Shown: piece after piece, positions 1-6,076 of the stretch
How positions within the stretch are numbered: position 1 is the first letter of the stretch
Layout: each line of letters opens with the position of its first letter
Translations under genes and position numbers: made by a program
Source of the DNA: Clostridiaceae bacterium
GTDB taxonomy: Bacteria; Bacillota; Clostridia; Oscillospirales; Acutalibacteraceae
Assembly: GCA_016281115.1 (NCBI GenBank)
Contig: JAEEHZ010000231.1
Span: 1 to 7,805 of the forward strand
Length of the DNA stretch: 7,805 nucleotides
Reading direction: 5' to 3'
Notes under the pieces: generated by a model
Seen by the model: only the letters and a program-made list of their open reading frames with translations
Told to the model about the DNA's origin: nothing
Database searches by the model: none

Positions 1-1292
1 TAAAGCTCTGTGCTTTCAAGAAAAGCAGACGAATGGGTATCTACAATTATAAGTAAAGATTTATCGTTAATATTCTTTACGGCGTCTGCGGGGTCTGAAA
101 ACATTTCGGGTTTTACCGTTTTTTCAAGGCTTGAAATAAGCGGCAATGCGGGCGATTGAGCTGCCTTTACCACAATACAGGCTTTTTTTCCCATTTTATT
201 TACAATGGCATAAAGTCCTGCGGCAGCGCCAATGCAATCCAGATCCGAGAAATTATGCCCCATTATAAATACTCTGTCGGCTTCTTTTATTTTTTCGCTT
301 ATTGCGGCGGCGTAAACACGTGAGCGAACTTTGTTGTGACGCTCAACGCCCTGTGATATTCCTCCGTAGAAGCTGAAATCATTCTCATTCTTTATAACAG
401 CCTGATCGCCGCCTCTGCCGAGCGCCATTTCCAAAGCTTTTTTGGACCACGCGTCACATTCTCTAAAGCTCTCACCGCCCGTACCTACGCCGATAGATAT
501 GGTAGCGGCCGTGCCCGCGGAGGATTTTATACTTCTTATCTCATCAAGAATATCAAAATTGCTGTTGATGATTTTGCTGAAATTATCTTCTTCAAAAACA
601 ACGGTGTATTTACCGCCGGAAATGTGTCTGAAAGAGCCGTTATAGTTGTTGGCCCATTTAATCAGCGTACTTTCAAGCGGCGCCAGGACCGAATTTAGCG
701 TATCCGTATTTTCGTCGCGCTCAAACTCTTCTCTGTTATCAAAGACAATAGAAGCAACACAAGGTCTTGTTGCGATATATTTTTCCCGTATATCCTTCAA
801 TTCGGTGTCGTTGAAAAAATAGAACACAACGCCGCTCTCCGTTCTGCTTGCAAACACGGTAAATTTGTCGGTTCCCGCAGAAACATTTAAGCCGTCGCTT
901 GAAAACGCTTTTTTAATTGAATTGCTGCCGAGATAATTTGTTATGTATTCTCCGTGAGGAGTATGGTCGTATGATATAAGATTGGCAAAAGCTTCATTTG
1001 TCCAGACTATATCACCGTCACTGCCCGTAATGGCAACAGGAAAACCAAACCCCTGAAGAAATTTACGATCGGTGCCGTTCATTCCCTTAAGAGCTATTTT
1101 GGTAACCTTTGAAATATACTTTTTCATTGACAGCGCAGAGATCAAGACTGCCAGAATTGAAGCCGCAACAAGTAGCATTTCAAGCAGAAACAAAAGCTTG
1201 CTGTATTTAAACGAAACAATTGCAAAAAACAGCATTATACCCGAAAATATGAGAAAATAAGGGGTAAGCGACCATTTGTTTTTATATTTCAA
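1..1292 (-). CDS. gdpP: GdpP-type cyclic di-AMP phosphodiesterase (DHH family), 3' end cut by window
   Basis: Membrane-bound phosphodiesterase that hydrolyses the second messenger c-di-AMP to pApA. I translated 430 residues before the left edge; the family is usually about 650, so the rest of DHH and all of DHHA1 lie outside. Visible in order: two membrane helices (about 10-28 and 32-54), a PAS-like region (about 75-160), a degenerate GGDEF domain (about 170-305) with SGGKY where an active cyclase has GGDEF, and the conserved ALGRGGDQA stretch at 290-298. The DHH catalytic motif GHNFSDLD (His346, Asp350, Asp352) and VDTH (Asp418, His420) follow. No ATG fits the 5' end; a TTG at 1290-1292 has a good Shine-Dalgarno (AGAGGTGA) 5 bases upstream. 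It starts 25 bases after the RNase J stop with no terminator between, so the two are probably co-transcribed. The family assignment is secure; the TTG start is likely. Confidence 0.93.
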   Translation of the reverse strand, partial: MKYKNKWSLTPYFLIFSGIMLFFAIVSFKYSKLLFLLEMLLVAASILAVLISALSMKKYISKVTKIALKGMNGTDRKFLQGFGFPVAITGSDGDIVWTNEAFANLISYDHTPHGEYITNYLGSNSIKKAFSSDGLNVSAGTDKFTVFASRTESGVVFYFFNDTELKDIREKYIATRPCVASIVFDNREEFERDENTDTLNSVLAPLESTLIKWANNYNGSFRHISGGKYTVVFEEDNFSKIINSNFDILDEIRSIKSSAGTAATISIGVGTGGESFRECDAWSKKALEMALGRGGDQAVIKNENDFSFYGGISQGVERHNKVRSRVYAAAISEKIKEADRVFIMGHNFSDLDCIGAAAGLYAIVNKMGKKACIVVKAAQSPALPLISSLEKTVKPEMFSDPADAVKNINDKSLLIIVDTHSSAFLESTEL

Positions 1293-1297
1293 TCAAA

Positions 1298-1305
1298 TCA
1301 CCTCT
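1298..1305 (-). promoter_or_regulatory. Ribosome binding site fixing the TTG start of gdpP
   Basis: On the minus strand the sequence reads AGAGGTGA, followed by five bases and then TTG. The overlapping upstream TTG at 1295-1297 meets a stop after three more codons, so only the TTG at 1290-1292 opens the long frame. The next in-frame ATG is 19 codons further in, inside the first membrane helix, and would damage that helix. Confidence 0.75.
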
Positions 1306-1317
1306 GATTTGCTAAAT

Positions 1318-3198
1318 TTACAATTCAACTATAATTGTGAGGATCATCGGAGTTCTTCCCGTCTTTGCCGTAATATATCTGAGTATGGATTCTTTTACAC
1401 GGTTCTTTATTGAGTTGTGATCCCGCATTCTGTCATCCATACACTTTATGAATTGGTTTGTGGCAACTTCTCTTATTCCTTCAAGCAGATCTTCGGATTC
1501 TTTTACATACACAAATCCTCTCGATACAATATCAGGTCCGCTGATAAGCTCTCCGTGAGCCGTATCAAGCCCTGCGACAACGACAATAAGTCCGTCTTCG
1601 GATAATAGCTTTCTGTCGCGCAAAACAATACTGCCTACATCACCCACACCCAGGCCGTCAACAAAAACATTTCCCGATGTTACGGGCGCCAATTCTTTTA
1701 TTCCCTTTTGAGATATTTCTATACAGCTGCCGATATCACCTATAAATATATTTTGTTTTGGCATACCCATACTCATTGCCAAACGGGCGTGCTTTTTAAG
1801 GTGCTTTTGTTCGCCGTGCACGGGTATGAAAAGCTTCGGCTTTGTCAGCGCATGGATTATCTTTAATTCTTCACAGCATGCGTGTCCCGAAACATGTACC
1901 TCATACATAGATTCATACACTACCTCGCAGCCGCGCTTTAAGAGCTCATCTACTACCGTGCCGACCATTTTTTCGTTACCGGGGATGGGATTTGCCGAAA
2001 TTATGATAAAATCTCCCGCACCCACGCAAACCTTTTTGTGATCGGAAAACGCCATTCTGTACAACGCGCTCATAGGCTCGCCCTGGCTGCCTGTCGAAAC
2101 AACGACACTTTGCCCCGGGTCAAGATTATTAAGCTCGTCTATATCTACAATTATCCCATCCGGGACCTTTAAATATCCAAGCTCTTTGGCGGTGGAAATG
2201 TAGTTAATCATACTTCTGCCGGTAAATGCCACTTTACGCTTAAACTTTTGCGAGCAATTTATAATTTGCTGAACACGGCTTATGTTAGAAGCAAATGTGG
2301 CAATAATTATCCTGCTGTTTTCGGCTCTTGCAAACAAATGCTCAAAAGATTCATTTACAGTTTGTTCTGTCATTGTATAGCCGGGGCGCTGTGCGTTTGT
2401 AGAATCCGCCATAAGCGCCAAAACGCCCTGTTGACCCAATGAAGCGAATTTTGCCAGATCTATGATCTCATCTGTTGTAGGAGTGAAGTCTATTTTAAAA
2501 TCTCCCGTGTGTACTATCGTGCCGCCCGGAGTGTGCAGCGCAACAGCTACGGCGTCGGGAATCGAATGGTTAACGTGTATAAGCTCCGCGGTCATACAGC
2601 CAAATTCTATTTTGTCTCCGGCCTTTACCGTGCGAAGCTCGCATGTGCCCACATCGTGCTCGCTGAGCTTGTTTTGAACCAAGCCTATCGTAAGCGCCGT
2701 AGAATATACAGGAACCTTTAAATCTTTGAGCAAATACGGCAATGCACCGATATGGTCCTCATGTCCGTGGGTAAGGATAATTCCTCTTATTTTTGATTTA
2801 TTCTCAAGCACATAGCTGAAATCCGGTATAACAAGGTCTACACCCAGCATGTCAATATCCGGGAACGCCATACCGCAATCTATGATTACTATATCGTTTT
2901 CGCACTCAAACAGTGTAATGTTCTTTCCTATTTCGTTAAGTCCGCCCAGAAAGGCTATTTTTACGGGAATATTCTTTTTACCTTCCGCGTGTTTATCAAA
3001 TTTTGAAGGCAGCTTTTGTCCGCTGCGCAGTATTTTTCTTTCTTTATTTACTCTGCCTGTTTGTTTGTGGCTTCGATTATTTTGAGACCTTCTCGCAGTC
3101 TGGGCAGAGCTCTGAGTAGTTTGTTTGTTTTGAGACTGATTGTTTTTTCTTGTCTGTTTTGAAGAACTCTTTCTGTCAGAGCCTGAGTTAAAATTCAC
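1318..3198 (-). CDS. rnj: Ribonuclease J (metallo-beta-lactamase / beta-CASP nuclease)
   Basis: RNase J has 5'-to-3' exonuclease and endonuclease activity and is central to mRNA decay and rRNA maturation in Firmicutes. From the GTG at 3198 the protein is 626 residues. Residues 1-75 form a basic, Gln/Ser/Asn-rich, probably disordered tail. The metallo-beta-lactamase core starts at about 78 with the zinc motif HGHEDH (144-149), His211 in NHSIPDA and Asp233 in HTGDFK. The beta-CASP insert has ADSTN (Asp265), STGSQGE (368-374) and HVSGH (435-439), then His461 in IPVHGE. The C-terminal domain appears complete. An in-frame ATG eight codons upstream (3222) has no ribosome binding site, whereas the GTG has GGAGG seven bases before it, so I choose the GTG. 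One copy is seen here; whether it is J1 or J2 in type cannot be decided. First gene of an operon with gdpP. Confidence 0.95.
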   Translation of the reverse strand: MNFNSGSDRKSSSKQTRKNNQSQNKQTTQSSAQTARRSQNNRSHKQTGRVNKERKILRSGQKLPSKFDKHAEGKKNIPVKIAFLGGLNEIGKNITLFECENDIVIIDCGMAFPDIDMLGVDLVIPDFSYVLENKSKIRGIILTHGHEDHIGALPYLLKDLKVPVYSTALTIGLVQNKLSEHDVGTCELRTVKAGDKIEFGCMTAELIHVNHSIPDAVAVALHTPGGTIVHTGDFKIDFTPTTDEIIDLAKFASLGQQGVLALMADSTNAQRPGYTMTEQTVNESFEHLFARAENSRIIIATFASNISRVQQIINCSQKFKRKVAFTGRSMINYISTAKELGYLKVPDGIIVDIDELNNLDPGQSVVVSTGSQGEPMSALYRMAFSDHKKVCVGAGDFIIISANPIPGNEKMVGTVVDELLKRGCEVVYESMYEVHVSGHACCEELKIIHALTKPKLFIPVHGEQKHLKKHARLAMSMGMPKQNIFIGDIGSCIEISQKGIKELAPVTSGNVFVDGLGVGDVGSIVLRDRKLLSEDGLIVVVAGLDTAHGELISGPDIVSRGFVYVKESEDLLEGIREVATNQFIKCMDDRMRDHNSIKNRVKESILRYITAKTGRTPMILTIIVEL

Positions 3199-3205
3199 GC
3201 AATAA

Positions 3206-3210
3206 CCTCC
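3206..3210 (-). promoter_or_regulatory. Ribosome binding site deciding the GTG start of RNase J
   Basis: GGAGG on the minus strand ends seven bases before GTG (3196-3198), an optimal spacing. This motif lies inside the frame that would be translated from the upstream ATG at 3222, which itself has only AT-rich sequence before it. The shorter GTG-initiated protein is therefore preferred. Confidence 0.8.
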
Positions 3211-3277
3211 GTTTTTGATCATTTATATGTATATTTTTAAAATCTTAATTCTGTCCGAAAGTAAAACCCTACCAACA

Positions 3278-3310
3278 TAACTTAATTATTGTACCATAAT
3301 AATTAAGTTA
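3278..3310. promoter_or_regulatory. Perfect palindrome (13-bp arms, 7-base spacer) over the rnj promoter: candidate operator
   Basis: The arms TAACTTAATTATT (3278-3290) and AATAATTAAGTTA (3298-3310) are exact reverse complements around GTACCAT. The palindrome covers the whole spacer and -10 element and reaches about four bases past the predicted start. Only a few bases of it would be transcribed, so an RNA hairpin is unlikely and a DNA site for a dimeric regulator is the better reading. The AT-rich background makes chance palindromes somewhat easier, but 13 exact pairs are well beyond the other repeats seen here. The binding protein is unknown. Confidence 0.55.
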
Positions 3311-3315
3311 GTCAA
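3288..3315 (-). promoter_or_regulatory. Extended -10 sigma-A promoter for the rnj-gdpP operon
   Basis: Minus-strand -35 TTGACT (3315-3310), a 16-base spacer, then -10 TACAAT (3293-3288) preceded directly by TGG, which fits the TGn extended -10 rule. Transcription would start near 3281-3282, giving a leader of about 83 bases before the GTG. The match to consensus is strong; the assignment rests on sequence alone. Confidence 0.75.
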
Positions 3316-3457
3316 GCTTTTTATTTTATTAAGCCATAATGCTTATTAATATAACCGTGTAACGGTTTTGATTTTGAATTTATTGTAACAATTGTGTAAT
3401 AATGTTTATTTTTTTCTTTATTTTAGAAAAAAACTAAAAAATATGTACAAAAAAACA

Positions 3458-3486
3458 TTGACTGCGATAATAAAAAAATGTATAAT
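3458..3486 (+). promoter_or_regulatory. Consensus sigma-A promoter for the dockerin peptidase gene
   Basis: TTGACT (3458-3463), a 17-base spacer, and a perfect TATAAT (3481-3486), preceded by A-tracts. The predicted start near 3493 gives a leader of about 32 bases, with AGGGG (3511-3515) nine bases before the ATG at 3525. Confidence 0.8.
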
Positions 3487-3524
3487 GACCTTGATATATA
3501 TTGTGTTGTTAGGGGCGGTCAATT

Positions 3525-5315
3525 ATGAAAACAACAAAAAGAATAATATCGGTATTAATTATTGCCATATTAGCGTTAAATGTATTGCTTATTCCTGCAT
3601 ATGCGGCGGAAACTGCAGGGATTGATGTTTTGCAGCAGAAAGATCCGCGTTGGTCTGAGTATCCTTACGGTTCAAGTACGCTCGGAAGGTCTGCCTGCGG
3701 AACATTTTCTACGCTTAATGCTGTATCATATCTCACAAAACATCAGTTCACCATTGATGAAATACATAAATGGGGCGACTACGCAGGAAGAAATTTTTAT
3801 ATCGCAGGTCAGGGCTCTATGCATTCCGTTGCAAAAGGACTGGCGGATCGTTTCGGTTCCGAATATAATTTCAGATGCACGGAGAAATATGAATTTTCAA
3901 GCTATGTTCCATTAAACGGTACCTACCCCAAAACACAGGCGGCAATGGATATTATCTGGAACAAGCTTATCGGCGAACTCAGGCAGGGGCGTGTGTGTGT
4001 AGGAATGGTACACGGTCACTTTATAGCTCTTGTTGATTATAACCCGCAAAACGGAAAAGTGCTGACGCTTGATTCCGCTGCAGATATGGAAAAGCGCGGA
4101 ACAACGGCTTTAGGCGATTGGATGACAGAAAACGAATTGTATTACGGTTCATCCGCGGGAAAACAGTATTACAAACTGAGATGTTGCTTTACATTTTTGG
4201 AATCTACAAAAAAAGCTACTATAAACGATATGGGAACTGCGGTAGATACAAACGATTTCTTTATCAACGCCCATATTACAAATAACGTAAACGGTACAAT
4301 ATCCGAATACGGTTTTGAAATAGGTCAAATATTAAGCAACACAACAACCGTTTCCGTAAAAGCCGACGACCGAAGCCCCGAGCTTGATGTGTTTATGAGT
4401 GTTTATAACCTGTACCGTCCTCTTGCTCCCGGCACAAAATACTATTACAGAGTTTATGCCGTTATAAACGGAGAAACTTACAAGTCTGATTATACGTCTT
4501 TTGTCACCGCAGGAACATCTTTATGCAATCTTGAAGATATAACGGTAACAGAGATATCTCAAACAGGCGGAAAAATATCTTTCTGGTGTCATAATAATTC
4601 AGAGGAAAACGTGTCGGGTTACGGATGCTATATAGGTACTGAACCGGACAATATGCAGAGATATAACATAGACACCGATATACAGGATACAAACGCGAAC
4701 ATTACTTTGGACCTTGCCGGCATATGCGGAAATTTGAAATCTAACACTGAGTATTATTATCAGGCATATGTTGTTCTGGACGGGGGAATGTATTTAAGCA
4801 ACACCTACAAGTTTGCGACACTTAATGTAGGCGAACAAAGATTTATAATATTCTACCTCGGCAACGGCGGCATAAACGCTCCGCAGTATCAGACGAAGAG
4901 TTACGACCATGATATAAACCTTTCAAGCGAAGAGCCGATAAGAAAAGGCTATAAGTTTATAGGCTGGGCTACTGCGGATAATGCAACCGAAGCAGAATAT
5001 CTGCCGGGAGATATATATTCCGGAAACCGCGATTTAACTCTTTATGCTGTTTGGCAAAAAGATAATATCGAGCCTGAAAACGATATAGAAAAAGTTGACT
5101 TGGACGAATATCTTTTGGGAGACGCTAACGGCGACAATTTTGTTAATATGGAAGACGTAACCACCTCTCAAAAAATAATCGCTAAACTCATACAGCCCGA
5201 GAAAGTATACGAATTCTGCAGCAAATCTGCAGATGTTACCAAAGACGGCAATATAACAATGGAGGATATTGTTGAAATTCAAAGATATGTCGCAAAGCTT
5301 ATTACTGAATTTTAA
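3525..5315 (+). CDS. Secreted C39-like cysteine peptidase with FN3-like, InlB-type and dockerin domains
   Basis: A 596-residue exported modular protein. Residues 1-27 are a signal peptide (KR, a hydrophobic core, cleavage likely after AYA). Residues about 33-225 resemble the C39-like papain-fold peptidases: QQKDPRW near the start, probable nucleophile Cys58 in SACGT, His165 in GHFIALV, and Asp183 in LTLDSA as likely third residue. Two related FN3-like repeats follow (about 231-329 and 335-433; compare LAPGTKYYYRVYAV with LKSNTEYYYQAYVV). Residues about 438-512 form a Listeria-Bacteroides (InlB B-type) repeat, recognised by GYKFIGWAT and LTLYAVW. The end (about 531-594) is a type I dockerin with two calcium loops (Asp533-Asp544 and Asp570-Asp581). 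Dockerins bind cohesins on scaffoldins, so the enzyme is probably docked to an extracellular complex; its substrate is unknown. Proteolytic activity is inferred from the fold. It probably shares a transcript with the next gene. Confidence 0.88.
   Translation: MKTTKRIISVLIIAILALNVLLIPAYAAETAGIDVLQQKDPRWSEYPYGSSTLGRSACGTFSTLNAVSYLTKHQFTIDEIHKWGDYAGRNFYIAGQGSMHSVAKGLADRFGSEYNFRCTEKYEFSSYVPLNGTYPKTQAAMDIIWNKLIGELRQGRVCVGMVHGHFIALVDYNPQNGKVLTLDSAADMEKRGTTALGDWMTENELYYGSSAGKQYYKLRCCFTFLESTKKATINDMGTAVDTNDFFINAHITNNVNGTISEYGFEIGQILSNTTTVSVKADDRSPELDVFMSVYNLYRPLAPGTKYYYRVYAVINGETYKSDYTSFVTAGTSLCNLEDITVTEISQTGGKISFWCHNNSEENVSGYGCYIGTEPDNMQRYNIDTDIQDTNANITLDLAGICGNLKSNTEYYYQAYVVLDGGMYLSNTYKFATLNVGEQRFIIFYLGNGGINAPQYQTKSYDHDINLSSEEPIRKGYKFIGWATADNATEAEYLPGDIYSGNRDLTLYAVWQKDNIEPENDIEKVDLDEYLLGDANGDNFVNMEDVTTSQKIIAKLIQPEKVYEFCSKSADVTKDGNITMEDIVEIQRYVAKLITEF
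5121..5306 (+). other. Type I dockerin module encoded at the 3' end of the peptidase gene
   Basis: Two F-hand repeats end in near-identical helices. Repeat 1 is GDANGDNFVNMED then a helix ending IIAKLI; repeat 2 is ADVTKDGNITMED then a helix ending YVAKLI. Calcium ligand positions 1, 3, 5, 9 and 12 are D, N, D, N, D in the first loop and D, T, D, T, D in the second. Loop positions 10 and 11, which govern cohesin recognition in well-studied dockerins, are Met-Glu in both repeats. The two repeats are joined by a short linker containing a cysteine (Cys565). Confidence 0.88.
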
Positions 5316-5352
5316 CAATTAATCAATATATTTTAATTAAGGGGAATTGTAT

Positions 5353-6006
5353 ATGGCATTTTGTTCTAATTGCGGAAACCAACTTAACGAAAATGAGAGA
5401 TTCTGCTCTGTTTGCGGAACTCCATACGAAGCACAACCTCAGCCACAGCCTCAGGAGCAACCGCAGGCAGCTTACACACCAAGCGAGCCTCAACCTGTTC
5501 AAGAGTATCCACAGCCGGAATTCCAGCAGGCTACACCTGTACAGAGCGAAGGTTTTGTTCAACAACCACAGCAACCCCAACAGCCTCAACAACCATTGCA
5601 GACACAACCTCAACCTCAGCAAGGATATGCGGGTCAGCCAAACTATCAGCAACAAGGATACAATGGATATCAAAACAACGGCGCACAAGGCGGTCAATAC
5701 AACGGTCAATATCAGCAACCACCGTATCAAAACGGTCAATATCCCGGAGCACAGCCTGTAAATGCTACTGTTTACGATCCCGAAGATAAGCCAAGCGTCG
5801 GACTTGAAGTATTAAGCTTCTTTATACCGCTTGTAGGTCTTATACTCTTCTGTGTGTATAACTCAACCAAGCCAAAAAGCGCAAAGGGCTACGGTAAATT
5901 TGCTTTGATCGGTTTCCTCGTAGGTATAGTACTCGGAATATTGATGGCTGCGTGTTCTGCGTGCGTAGTTTTCTCCAATCCGCTCACATACTACTCGTAT
6001 TATTGA
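5353..6006 (+). CDS. Zinc-ribbon membrane protein with long Pro/Gln-rich linker
   Basis: A 217-residue protein of unknown function. The N-terminus is a compact zinc ribbon with two CxxC knuckles (Cys4/Cys7 and Cys18/Cys21). Residues about 27-138 are low-complexity, rich in Pro and Gln and then Gln/Gly/Tyr/Asn, with three GQY units near 114-130. Two hydrophobic helices (about 150-169 and 183-207) are separated by a Lys-rich loop KPKSAKGYGK. This two-helix module after a zinc ribbon is a layout I associate with many uncharacterised clostridial proteins. There is no signal peptide, so the zinc ribbon should be cytoplasmic if the helices form a hairpin. I chose the ATG at 5353 because AGGGG (5340-5344) lies eight bases upstream; the in-frame TTG at 5347 is too close to it. 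It begins 37 bases after the peptidase stop with no terminator between, so co-transcription is plausible. Confidence 0.85.
   Translation: MAFCSNCGNQLNENERFCSVCGTPYEAQPQPQPQEQPQAAYTPSEPQPVQEYPQPEFQQATPVQSEGFVQQPQQPQQPQQPLQTQPQPQQGYAGQPNYQQQGYNGYQNNGAQGGQYNGQYQQPPYQNGQYPGAQPVNATVYDPEDKPSVGLEVLSFFIPLVGLILFCVYNSTKPKSAKGYGKFALIGFLVGIVLGILMAACSACVVFSNPLTYYSYY
5430..5770 (+). repeat. Low-complexity Pro/Gln-coding stretch
   Basis: CAA/CAG and CCA/CCT codons alternate in irregular short units, giving runs such as QQPQQPQQPQQP. Near the end the unit CGGTCAATA recurs three times (5691-5699, 5703-5711, 5733-5741), encoding GQY. The skewed composition creates long open frames on both strands here, which are artefacts. 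Such tracts are prone to length change by slippage. Confidence 0.7.
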
Positions 6007-6030
6007 TTTTATTTAAACACATAGCGTTTG

Positions 6031-6053
6031 AACGGGGCTGTTTCAGCCCCGTT
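6031..6053 (+). terminator. GC-rich hairpin after the zinc-ribbon gene (terminator or attenuator)
   Basis: Perfect 10-bp stem AACGGGGCTG (6031-6040) with CAGCCCCGTT (6044-6053) and a 3-base loop, 24 bases past the zinc-ribbon stop. The following tract, ATCATTTCTC, is only moderately U-rich, so termination may be partial. The ribosome binding site of the next gene starts 13 bases later. Confidence 0.65.
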
Positions 6054-6076
6054 ATCATTTCTCACCGGGAGGATAT

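Larger units (their letters stand above)
3199..3524. promoter_or_regulatory. Divergent intergenic region between RNase J and the dockerin peptidase
   Basis: This 326-base AT-rich stretch holds the leader and promoter of rnj on the minus strand and the promoter of the peptidase on the plus strand; the two -35 elements face away from each other about 142 bases apart. Between them are a weak inverted repeat (3328-3347, 6 of 7 pairs) and a short 6-bp stem (3353-3367). Runs of T at 3409-3415 and of A at 3427-3433, 3436-3441 and 3449-3455 lie just upstream of the peptidase promoter and could act as an UP element. I see no gene or structured RNA here. Confidence 0.7.

Noticed and set aside
442..2721. 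Plus-strand open frames of 60-80 codons across gdpP and rnj
   Set aside because: All are antisense to two confidently identified genes, lack good start signals and show no domain features.
3199..3281. A riboswitch or other structured RNA in the rnj leader
   Set aside because: The leader of about 83 bases is AT-rich with no stable stem or recognised riboswitch core. No manganese-type (yybP-ykoY) element was seen before the CDF gene either.
3353..3367. Short hairpin AACCGT-GTA-ACGGTT followed by a T-rich stretch, as a terminator
   Set aside because: The stem is only 6 bp, the T-tract is interrupted, and no gene ends upstream of it on the plus strand, so there is nothing for it to terminate.
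3374..3402. Possible second plus-strand promoter TTGAAT-17-TAATAA
   Set aside because: The match is weak in very AT-rich DNA, and a far better promoter lies at 3458-3486. It cannot be excluded as a minor start.
3392..3625. A 77-codon plus-strand frame across the peptidase promoter
   Set aside because: It spans the predicted promoter and start of the peptidase gene, has no ribosome binding site and no recognisable features.
5323..5789. Several open frames of 70-140 codons on both strands over the zinc-ribbon gene
   Set aside because: They come from the Pro/Gln codon repetition, which lacks stops in other frames. Their translations are Leu/Arg- or Ser/Thr-rich nonsense, while the plus frame from 5353 has a zinc ribbon and membrane helices.
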